A DNA stretch of 31,482 nt from CAZABP01 sp964483245 (GTDB lineage Bacteria > Planctomycetota > UBA1135 > UBA2386), in the NCBI GenBank assembly GCA_964483245.1, contig CAZABP010000051.1, forward strand, positions 1 through 31,482, written 5' to 3'. How positions within the stretch are numbered: the first letter of the stretch is position 1; each line of letters opens with the position of its first letter. The notes below the pieces were generated by a model. That model did no database searches and had not been told where the DNA came from. It saw only the letters and a program-made list of their open reading frames with translations. The translations under genes and the position numbers were made by a program. This document shows positions 1 to 6,464 of this stretch, in pieces.

Positions 1-174
1 CAGCCCGTACACATCCGCCAGCCGGCCGAACTCGACCGCCAGCAGCTGCGCGCCGCCGGTACGCGACTCCGACCAGTCCTCGTGATGACCGCTGCACGCA
101 GTGAGTGCGATCAGCGTCACGATCGACACGCAGCGCGCACGGTTCGCAGGTACAGAACAGGGGTACGGATCCAT
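1..174 (-). CDS. Putative lipoprotein, N-terminal part (runs off left edge)
   Basis: This is an open frame of 58 codons from an ATG at 174-172 that continues past position 1, so only the N-terminus is visible. A purine-rich GGAGAGG lies just upstream of the ATG, which supports the start. The protein begins with a polar stretch containing Arg residues, then a short hydrophobic segment (VSIVTLIALTAC). It ends in a lipobox-like LTAC, so Cys27 would be the lipidated residue and the mature protein would be anchored in a membrane facing the periplasm. The visible mature part is hydrophilic and I recognise no domain. It is the last gene of the minus-strand run, separated by about 290 bases from the MnmE-like gene upstream. 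The lipoprotein call is inferred from the signal alone. Confidence 0.6.
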   Translation of the reverse strand, partial: MDPYPCSVPANRARCVSIVTLIALTACSGHHEDWSESRTGGAQLLAVEFGRLADVYGL

Positions 175-468
175 CTGCCTCTCCATCGCAGTTCGCACAC
201 GCGATCCAGCGGCGGCGACGCCGCGTGACCAGCGCCAACGGCGTGGCTGCGGCGGTGACGTCCGCCACCGCGGCGTGTGACCAGTTGCTGGGAAGGAATC
301 GTCAGCGCGTCCGACTCCGGCCGCGCGCCTCGCCGTCCAGGCAACGAGCATGCCGCTACGCGAACGCGCGCTCGGGATGCAGCATGAGCGGGTCGGATGC
401 GCCGGTAGTTGCCGGTGCTGCGGAGTGCGACCCGAGCGGAATGCCGCGCCTTCGTGCGCGATCGCTCG
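175..468. other. Intergenic region between MnmE-like gene and lipoprotein gene
   Basis: About 294 bases have no convincing gene. The open frames here are Arg-rich and match no family I know. A short inverted repeat, GCGGTG at 252-257 with CACCGC at 266-271, could form a weak hairpin downstream of the GTPase gene, but no T-run follows it on the minus strand, so I do not call a terminator. I see no clear promoter for the lipoprotein gene. Confidence 0.5.
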
Positions 469-1488
469 TTACGGCGGCGCGGTCCGCCGCAGCGCGGCGA
501 TGCCCGCCGCGCTCAGCTCCGCCGCGCCGCCGACCGGACCGGCCGGCGGCAGGCCGCGGCGCCGCCGCAGCAGTCCGCCGAGAGCGGCGCGGATCGCCGG
601 CCCGCTGGTCGGATCCCGCTGCGCGACGTCGAGATCCGCCTGGAAGTCCGGCGGCCACGGGGCCGTGCCGAGGTCGACGTGCGTGCGCACGACCAGCGTG
701 CGCGGCGTGCGCAGGGTGCGGTCCGCAGGCGCCGGCGGTCGCCGGCCGTCGATGACCAGGAAGCGCCACGGCGCCGCCGCCCGTTCCTGCTGCGCGCGCA
801 GCTGTGCGGCGCGATCGACCACGGCACGCGCCTCACCTTCGCCGGCGGTGTCGGCGAGCAACACCGGGTATCCGTCCAGCAACGTCAGCTCCCGCACCGG
901 ATCACGCGTCAGGCCGGCGAGTTCGCCGGTGCGCACGCGCTCCTGCGCGAGCAGGCGGTTCATCAGCGTCGACTTGCCGGCGTTCCGGGCACCGCACAGC
1001 ACGACGTGCAACGGTTCCGCCAGCGCCGCGGCAACGCGCGAACGGCGCAGCCAGGCCGCGAGCCCGGCTCGGGTCTGCGGTCGAGGCTGGTCGTGCGCAC
1101 GCAGTGCGAGCTGCTCGAGCGCGAGCGCGAGCTGCGCCGGACCGAGGGCTTCCCGCAGCAGGCGCTCGGCCGGCTCCGGTGTCGGTTGCAGCCAGGGCCC
1201 GACCCGCTGTTCGAGCGCGGCGACGACCGCCGGCGCCCCGTGCAGCTGCAGTTCCGTGCAGTGCTGCGCCGGCCGGTCGACGACCAGCACCTCGTCGATC
1301 CGCTCACCGGCGATGCAGAGCCAGCACAAGCGCGGCACCCGCGGCAGCTCGTGCAGCACTCGCCCCGCGCGATCCTGCAGCAGGGGCGCCAGGACAGCGG
1401 CGCGCGCCGCGCCGTGCACGGCGACGACGGCGATTCCGCCGCTGCCACGCGGCGTCAGCAGCCGCCACTCGGGACGTTCAGCAAGCAC
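469..1488 (-). CDS. MnmE/TrmE-like GTPase, C-terminally truncated
   Basis: The protein is 339 residues from a GTG at 1488; the open frame extends further upstream but that part lies inside coaX. Residues 12-26 (TPRGSGGIAVVAVHG) and 79-88 (ELQLHGAPAV) match the tetrahydrofolate-binding N-terminal domain of MnmE. A helical stretch follows, then a G domain: P-loop GARNAGKS at 166-173, LTRD at 193-196 (usually TTRD) and DTAG at 213-216. The G4 motif is degenerate, THVD at 269-272 instead of NKxD. MnmE is normally about 450 residues and ends in a CIGK-type motif whose Cys is needed for tRNA wobble-uridine modification; here the protein stops soon after the G domain and has no such Cys. The start overlaps the end of coaX by 34 bases, implying coupled translation. 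MnmE ancestry is clear; a role in tRNA modification is doubtful. Confidence 0.8.
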   Translation of the reverse strand: MLAERPEWRLLTPRGSGGIAVVAVHGAARAAVLAPLLQDRAGRVLHELPRVPRLCWLCIAGERIDEVLVVDRPAQHCTELQLHGAPAVVAALEQRVGPWLQPTPEPAERLLREALGPAQLALALEQLALRAHDQPRPQTRAGLAAWLRRSRVAAALAEPLHVVLCGARNAGKSTLMNRLLAQERVRTGELAGLTRDPVRELTLLDGYPVLLADTAGEGEARAVVDRAAQLRAQQERAAAPWRFLVIDGRRPPAPADRTLRTPRTLVVRTHVDLGTAPWPPDFQADLDVAQRDPTSGPAIRAALGGLLRRRRGLPPAGPVGGAAELSAAGIAALRRTAPP

Positions 1489-2213
1489 GCGAGCCCTTCG
1501 TGCACGAGGTCGGGGATGCGCAGCACCGGCAGCCGACCATGGCGCTGGTAGACGTCTGCGCGTCCGCCGGTCAGCACGATCGGCGCGTCCTGCAGCCCGG
1601 CGGCCTCGGCCAGGTCGCCGACCAGGCGCTCGACGAGACCACAGAACCCGAGCAGGATCCCTGCCTGCACGGCATCTTGAGTCGCAGCCGCCGGTAGCGC
1701 GGGTGCCGCCCGGTCGAGGTCCGCGATCGGCAGGCGCGGCACCTTCGCACCGAGGCCGAACACCATCGCGCCGATCCCCGGCGCAATCGCGCCGCCGAGG
1801 AAGCGGCCGTCCACCGTGACCAGGTTGACGGTCAGCGCCGTGCCGCAGTCGACGACGACACACGCACCGAGGCGGCGCCAGGCGGCATACGCCCCGACCC
1901 AGCGATCGGTACCGAGCGTGGTCGGATCGGCATAGGCGAGCCCGAGGGGGCAGGCGAGCTCCCGGCCGGCGATCTGCAGCTGCAGGCCGCGCGCCGCCAG
2001 CGCCGACTCGACGACGTCGAGGCCGCCGTCGACGACGGTCAGCGCCGCGGCGAGCGCATGCCGGCGTGGCCCGAGGAACGAGTCGAGGGCACTCCGGAGC
2101 GCACGCTCCGGCAGCGCGACGTCGAATCGCTGGCGCTCGACGACGCCATCCTCCTGCAGCCGGCAGTCGAGCGTCGAGTTGCCGCGATCGAACGTGAGGA
2201 TCGGCCCGACCAC
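1455..2213 (-). CDS. coaX: Type III pantothenate kinase
   Basis: CoaX phosphorylates pantothenate with ATP, the first step of coenzyme A synthesis, in the cytosol. The protein is 252 residues from a GTG at 2213, the usual family length. The ASKHA-fold motifs are in order: phosphate-binding DRGNST at residues 9-14 (commonly DIGNT), GTDRW at 101-105, DCGTALT at 122-128, GGAIAPG at 140-146, and a TGG motif near the C-terminus. I chose the GTG because it lies 14 bases after the stop of the upstream PDZ-protein gene and puts the first motif at the usual distance from the N-terminus; the longer upstream frame runs antiparallel-free but inside that neighbour. The 3' end overlaps the MnmE-like gene. 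Type III kinases are not inhibited by CoA, so its control is probably not feedback (family knowledge). Confidence 0.92.
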   Translation of the reverse strand: MVGPILTFDRGNSTLDCRLQEDGVVERQRFDVALPERALRSALDSFLGPRRHALAAALTVVDGGLDVVESALAARGLQLQIAGRELACPLGLAYADPTTLGTDRWVGAYAAWRRLGACVVVDCGTALTVNLVTVDGRFLGGAIAPGIGAMVFGLGAKVPRLPIADLDRAAPALPAAATQDAVQAGILLGFCGLVERLVGDLAEAAGLQDAPIVLTGGRADVYQRHGRLPVLRIPDLVHEGLACLLNVPSGGC

Positions 2214-2227
2214 GCGTGGTGCTCGTG

Positions 2228-3424
2228 CTACTTGGGCGAGACGTAGGTCAGCTCGACGTCCCGGCCGCCGCGCAGCACCTTGACGCGGAACTGCCGCGCA
2301 CCGCGCCGGTACTGCTCCTTGCCGACCTTGATCGCGATCGAGCGGTTGGGGGTCGGCTCGCCGTTGACGCTGACCAGCACGTCGCCGTCCTGGATGCCGA
2401 ACCGGTGCAGATCGGACGGGACCCGCCCGACCTGGACGCCGCGGATCGACCCGCTGCGCGACGTGTAGTCGGTGACGCCCACCTTCTCGAGGACCTGCTG
2501 GAAGTCCTGGTTCAGCATCTGCTGATCCTTGCTCCCGATGTGGAACTGGTCCGGCGCGCGCTCGAAGGTGAGCCCGTTCGGGTCGTCGACCCAGGCGACG
2601 ACCGCGCCATCGCCGGTGAACGGCGGCGGCTCCTGCGATTGCGCCCGCTGCTGCAACGCGGCAGCCTGCCCCGGTGAAAGCGCGCCCGCCGCGGCCAGCT
2701 TGCGCAGCACCTCCTGCCCGATCTCCAGCGAGTCCTTGAACACCCGCTCCTCCTGCCACTCGGAGCGATCCTTCGTCGGATCCTCGCGCAGGAACACGAC
2801 GCTCTCACCGCTGGGATCGATCTTGATCAGCCGCAAGTTCTGGTGCGGCGGCCACAGCGTCTCTTCGAGCCGCAGCGTGTGCATCAGGCGCAGGTTCGGA
2901 TCCTGCTGGTACGGTGCGGGGCCGCGTGCGACCGCGCTCGGGCCGGGCGGCGCCGTGGCATCACCGGGTCCCGCGTAGGCGGTCGGCGCCGCGACCGGAT
3001 CCGGCGGCGGCTCGACGCCGGCGGTCGGCTTGTAGCGCACGATCACGAAGTTGAAGTTGGCCGGTGCCTCGTCGGTCGACACCGACAGCAGCACGGTCAG
3101 CAGCTCGGAGACCGGCACGATCGGCGCCGAGGTCTCCGCGGGTGGCTTCGCCTCGACCTCGCTCGGCGGCGGGGGCGGCAACTTGCCGATCAGGTTGACC
3201 TGGTTGAACCCCATCCAGAACGGGCGCTCGTTGGCGCCGTAGCGGTCGCTCTGCCCCTCCGGCTCGAGCGCCTGGCCGCTCGCGACCGCCTTCTCCGCCT
3301 CCGCCTTGATCTCGGACGGTGCGCGCGACTTGCGCGCGGCCAGCGTCTGCTGGAACAGCAACCCCGACCCGGCCAGCAGGCCGGCCGAGATCAGATAGAG
3401 GAGCGGGTTGATCGGCAGTCGCAT
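2228..3424 (-). CDS. GspC-like inner-membrane protein with C-terminal PDZ domain
   Basis: This 398-residue protein has a short cytoplasmic N-terminus, one membrane helix (about residues 8-25, LLYLISAGLLAGSGLLF), Pro/Ala-rich linkers (around 80-95 and 135-165) and a C-terminal PDZ domain from about residue 326. The PDZ carries FGIQDGDVLVSVNGEP, the carboxylate-binding loop and following strand. This architecture is that of GspC of type II secretion, which couples the inner-membrane platform to the secretin; PilP occupies the equivalent position in type IV pili. The residues between are unusually long and contain no domain I can name. It lies directly downstream of the PilT-family ATPase gene after 126 bases without a gene, and upstream of coaX. 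Together with the separate PilO-PilP fusion this gives two candidate secretin-contacting proteins in the window. GspC-like is inferred from architecture, not close sequence identity. Confidence 0.65.
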   Translation of the reverse strand: MRLPINPLLYLISAGLLAGSGLLFQQTLAARKSRAPSEIKAEAEKAVASGQALEPEGQSDRYGANERPFWMGFNQVNLIGKLPPPPPSEVEAKPPAETSAPIVPVSELLTVLLSVSTDEAPANFNFVIVRYKPTAGVEPPPDPVAAPTAYAGPGDATAPPGPSAVARGPAPYQQDPNLRLMHTLRLEETLWPPHQNLRLIKIDPSGESVVFLREDPTKDRSEWQEERVFKDSLEIGQEVLRKLAAAGALSPGQAAALQQRAQSQEPPPFTGDGAVVAWVDDPNGLTFERAPDQFHIGSKDQQMLNQDFQQVLEKVGVTDYTSRSGSIRGVQVGRVPSDLHRFGIQDGDVLVSVNGEPTPNRSIAIKVGKEQYRRGARQFRVKVLRGGRDVELTYVSPK

Positions 3425-3550
3425 CGGTTCCCAGCAGCCAGTCTAGCTGCGCGCGCGCGTGGCCAGCAACGACCGCGGGCGCGCGGTCGGGCCTCCGACG
3501 CCCGCCGCCCTCCGATCTTCCCGGCGAGCACCGATCGCCCGCGGACCCGG

Positions 3551-4657
3551 TCAGGGCCGGGCGGGTGCCATCGCCGGCGCCCCACCGCGCGTGATCCCGC
3601 GCATCTGCATCTTCAGCTCTTCGGGGTTGTCGGAAGAGGCGAGCGCGTCTTCCAGCGTGATGTTGCCGGCCTCGAACAGCCGGATCAGCGACTGGTTGAA
3701 CGTCATCGTGCCGTAGTACGACCCCTCGGCGAGCGCCTTCGGCAGACTCCGCGTCTGCGCGTGCTCGATCATCTCGCGCACGCTCGGCGTGTTCACCAGC
3801 AGCTCGACGGCCGGGACCATCGTGCGTCCCTCCTTGGTCTTGATCAGGCGCAGCGAGATGACGCCGGCCAGGTTCAACGCGAGCTGCAGGCGGATCAGGT
3901 CGTGCTGGTGCGGCGGGAAGAACGTGATGATGCGCTCGACGGTCTGCACGGCGTTGACCGTGTGCAGCGTCGAGAACACCAGGTGGCCCGTCTCGGCCGC
4001 CGCGATCGCGGCCTCGACCGTCTCGCGGTCGCGCATCTCGCCGATCAGGATCACGTCCGGCGACTGGCGCACCGCCTGGCGCATCGCTTCGGGGAAGCTC
4101 GGCGCGTCGGTGCCGATCTCGCGCTGGTTCACGATCGAGCGCCGGTCCTCGTACATGTACTCGATCGGGTCTTCGATCGTGATGATGTGCTTGTTGGCGT
4201 TGCGATTGACGTACTCGATCATCGACGCGAGCGTCGTCGACTTGCCGGAGCCGGCGATGCCGGTGGCGAGCACGAGGCCGCGCTTCAACGAGGCCATCCG
4301 CTTGAGCTGCTCGGACGGCAGGTTGAGGTCCTTGAACGCCGGGATCTCGCCCTTGACGGCGCGGAACACGAAGCCGACCTCGCCGCACTGATGGAACACG
4401 TTGCAGCGGAAGCGGCCGACCTCCTTCAGCGTCATCGCGCAGTCGGCGGCGCCGCGTGACTCGAACTGCTGGCGCCCTTTCTCGTCGAGCACCTGCGCGA
4501 GGTAGCCCTCGAGCGTCGTGCGCTCGAGTGCCAGGTCGCCGAGAAAGCGGATCTGGCCGGCGACCCGCATCGCCGGGCAGCCGCCGACCTTCAGGATCAG
4601 GTCGGACGCCTTCTCCTTGACCATGATCCGGAGCAGGTCGAACAGAGCTGGTTGCAT
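3551..4657 (-). CDS. pilT: PilT/PilU-family type IV pilus ATPase
   Basis: This is a hexameric cytoplasmic ATPase that powers pilus retraction. The protein is 368 residues, the family length. It has an N-terminal PAS-like domain, then Walker A GIAGSGKST at 133-141 (GPTGSGKST in most PilT), Asp box IITIEDPIEY at 158-167, Walker B DVILIGEMRD at 201-210 and His box TGHLVFSTLHT at 223-233. There is no zinc-binding tetracysteine, so it is not a PilB-type extension ATPase. The ATG at 4657 is preceded by AGGGAG about ten bases upstream, which fixes the start inside a longer open frame. No PilB, PilC or pilin gene is visible here, so extension must be encoded elsewhere. PilT and PilU are not easily separated by eye; retraction-type is secure, the exact paralogue is not. 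Confidence 0.9.
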   Translation of the reverse strand: MQPALFDLLRIMVKEKASDLILKVGGCPAMRVAGQIRFLGDLALERTTLEGYLAQVLDEKGRQQFESRGAADCAMTLKEVGRFRCNVFHQCGEVGFVFRAVKGEIPAFKDLNLPSEQLKRMASLKRGLVLATGIAGSGKSTTLASMIEYVNRNANKHIITIEDPIEYMYEDRRSIVNQREIGTDAPSFPEAMRQAVRQSPDVILIGEMRDRETVEAAIAAAETGHLVFSTLHTVNAVQTVERIITFFPPHQHDLIRLQLALNLAGVISLRLIKTKEGRTMVPAVELLVNTPSVREMIEHAQTRSLPKALAEGSYYGTMTFNQSLIRLFEAGNITLEDALASSDNPEELKMQMRGITRGGAPAMAPARP

Positions 4658-4725
4658 CGCGCGGTGTCTCCCTTCCGCCGCCTTATCGGCGGATCCGCCC
4701 CTCACGATGCAGCCCGGTTCCCGGG

Positions 4726-5730
4726 TCAGGCCGGCGCGTCGGGATCCCCCCGCAGCATGGCGGCGAGGCGGTCCAGCAGCGGGACCAGGCCGGCGCGGGT
4801 CTGCGCCGAAATCCGCGGCACCGGGTGCCCGAGCTGCTCGGCAAACAGGTCCGCCTGCGCCGCGGCGAAGTCGTCCTCGACCTTGGTCGCGACGACCAGC
4901 GCCCGCCGCGCAGCCAGCTCGGCGGAGTACTGCGCGAGCTCCCCACGGATCACCTGGTACGCCTGCAGCGGCTCCAGCGGAGCGGCGACCGAGCAGTCGA
5001 CGAGGTGGAGCAGCACGCGGGTCCGCTCGACGTGTTTGAGGAAGCGGTCCCCGAGGCCACGGCCGGCGTGCGCGCCTTCGATCAGGCCGGGGATGTCCGC
5101 CATCACGAACGACGCGCCATCGCGCAGCGCGACGATGCCCAGGCATGGCTCGAGCGTCGTGAACGGGTAGTCCGCGATCTTCGGCCGGGCGCGCGACAGC
5201 ACGGCCAGCAGCGTCGACTTGCCCGCGTTCGGCAGCCCGATCAGCCCGACGTCGGCGATCAGCTTGACGCTGAGCCGCACCTCGCGCTCCTCGCCCGGAC
5301 GGCCGCGCTCGGCATGGCGTGGCGTGCGGTTCGTCGCGGTTGCGAACCGCGCATTGCCGCGCCCACCACGCCCACCGGCGGCCACGACGAACGGCTGGTC
5401 CGGCACCGCGAGGTCCTTCAGCAGATTGCCGTGCGCCGCGTCGCAGACGACGGTGCCGACCGGCACTTGGATCACGAGATCCTGTCCCTTGCGGCCGAAG
5501 CAGTCCGCACTCGTGCCCGGTTGCCCGTTCCCGGCGGCGAACAGGCGCTGGCCGACCAGGTGGTACAGCGTGTTCTCGTGCGTGCTTGGTACCAGCACGA
5601 CGTCGCCGCCGTCACCCCCATCGCCGCCGTCCGGGCCGCCGCGCGGGGCGTACTTCTCGCGGCGGAACGAGACGCAGCCGTCCCCTCCCTTGCCGCCGCG
5701 CAGCGTGCAGACGTATTCGTCGACGAACAC
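4726..5730 (-). CDS. obgE: Obg-family ribosome-associated GTPase
   Basis: ObgE is an essential GTPase that binds the 50S subunit late in assembly and links growth to the stress response. The protein is 334 residues from a GTG at 5730. The glycine-rich Obg fold occupies residues 1 to about 155 (GGKGGDGCVSFRREKY, GGPDGGDGGDGGDV, AAGGRGGRGNARF). The G domain has G1 GLPNAGKST, the TTLEP switch I motif and G3 DIPGLIEGA. The G4 motif reads ATKVED where the family has NKxD: Thr for Asn and Glu for Asp. A SAQT sequence fills the G5 position. There is no C-terminal OCT/TGS extension. It follows rpmA by 34 bases, in the widespread rplU-rpmA-obgE order, and probably shares its transcript. The Shine-Dalgarno sequence is weak. 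Confidence 0.95.
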   Translation of the reverse strand: MFVDEYVCTLRGGKGGDGCVSFRREKYAPRGGPDGGDGGDGGDVVLVPSTHENTLYHLVGQRLFAAGNGQPGTSADCFGRKGQDLVIQVPVGTVVCDAAHGNLLKDLAVPDQPFVVAAGGRGGRGNARFATATNRTPRHAERGRPGEEREVRLSVKLIADVGLIGLPNAGKSTLLAVLSRARPKIADYPFTTLEPCLGIVALRDGASFVMADIPGLIEGAHAGRGLGDRFLKHVERTRVLLHLVDCSVAAPLEPLQAYQVIRGELAQYSAELAARRALVVATKVEDDFAAAQADLFAEQLGHPVPRISAQTRAGLVPLLDRLAAMLRGDPDAPA

Positions 5731-5764
5731 GGCGTCGGCTCAGCGCCTGGGCCGCGGTCGCAGA

Positions 5765-6013
5765 CTAGGCGCCGACCGGGTCGACGTGGACGCGCCGGTT
5801 CTCCTGGTAGCTGACGATCCCATCCAGCAGCGCGAACAACGTGTGGTCGGAACCGCGGCCGACGTTGCGGCCGGCGTGGAACTTCGTCCCGACCTGCCGC
5901 ACCAGGATCGTGCCGGCGGTCACCTGCTGGCCGCCGTAGCGCTTGATGCCGCGGAACTGCGGGTTGCTGTCGCGGCCGTTCTTGGTCGAGCCCTGTCCCT
6001 TCTTGTGTGCCAT
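5765..6013 (-). CDS. rpmA: 50S ribosomal protein L27
   Basis: L27 sits at the peptidyl transferase centre of the large subunit, its N-terminal tail reaching the A- and P-site tRNA. The 82-residue protein begins MAHKKGQGSTKNGRDSNPQF, the standard L27 N-terminus, and continues with LGVK-equivalent KRYGGQQVTAGTILVRQ and the GxxFHxGxNVGxGxDHTLFAL signature, which is intact. The N-terminus begins directly at the mature position with no cleavable Firmicutes-type extension. It lies 13 bases downstream of rplU and 34 upstream of obgE, in the standard operon order. Confidence 0.97.
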   Translation of the reverse strand: MAHKKGQGSTKNGRDSNPQFRGIKRYGGQQVTAGTILVRQVGTKFHAGRNVGRGSDHTLFALLDGIVSYQENRRVHVDPVGA

Positions 6014-6026
6014 GGAATGCGTCTCG

Positions 6027-6347
6027 TCAGAGCTGGACCGACTGGATCTCGATCTCGGTGAACCGGGCGCGGAAGCCGGTGCGCCGGCGCGAGTTCTTGC
6101 GGCGGCGGTACTTGGCGACGACCAGCTTCGGCCCCTTCGCGGCGCCGAGGACCTTGGCGACGACGCGCGCCCCGTCGACGAACGGCAGGCCGACCTTCGG
6201 CTGGCTGTTCTCGTCCCCGCCGACCAGGCAGACCTGGTCGAACGTCAACGTGCTGCCGGGCTCGGCGTCCGGATGCAGCGGGATCAGGACCCGCTCGCCC
6301 GGCACGGCGCGGAACTGCTGGTTGCGGTCGGAGACGACGGCGTACAT
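6027..6347 (-). CDS. rplU: 50S ribosomal protein L21
   Basis: L21 binds 23S rRNA early in large-subunit assembly. The 106-residue protein starts MYAVVSDRNQQFRAVPGER, aligning with the MYAVxxxGGKQYRV start of the family, and ends with the basic KYRRRKNSRRRTGFRARFTEIEI region (the KRRKxxxxxxGHRQ signature is recognisable but altered: the usual GHRQ reads GFRA). The open frame continues 13 codons upstream, but ATG 6347 matches the family start and has AGGA about nine bases before it. It is the first gene of the rplU-rpmA-obgE operon. No classical L21 leader RNA is evident in the short space to rne. Confidence 0.93.
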   Translation of the reverse strand: MYAVVSDRNQQFRAVPGERVLIPLHPDAEPGSTLTFDQVCLVGGDENSQPKVGLPFVDGARVVAKVLGAAKGPKLVVAKYRRRKNSRRRTGFRARFTEIEIQSVQL

Positions 6348-6401
6348 CGCGGTTGGTCCTGGCTGCGCGCGGGCCGGCCGGCCCATCGCGGATGAAGGGG
6401 C

Positions 6402-6422
6402 GGGGAGCGTAGCGCGCTCCCC
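6402..6422 (-). terminator. Hairpin between rne and rplU, possible terminator
   Basis: GGGGAGCG at 6402-6409 and CGCTCCCC at 6415-6422 form a perfect 8-bp stem with a five-base loop. It sits 43 bases downstream of the rne stop codon and before rplU. The bases after it on the minus strand are pyrimidine-rich (CGCCCCTTCATCC) but there is no run of T, so it may be a terminator, an attenuator or an mRNA end stabiliser. Confidence 0.45.
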
Positions 6423-6464
6423 GCGGTGGTCAAGCTGGCCGATCCCCTCGCGAGCGGCCCGGCG

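Noticed and set aside
1489..1863. Upstream extension of the MnmE-like frame to ATG 1863
   Set aside because: The extension is Arg-rich and lies wholly inside coaX in another frame; homology begins after GTG 1488.
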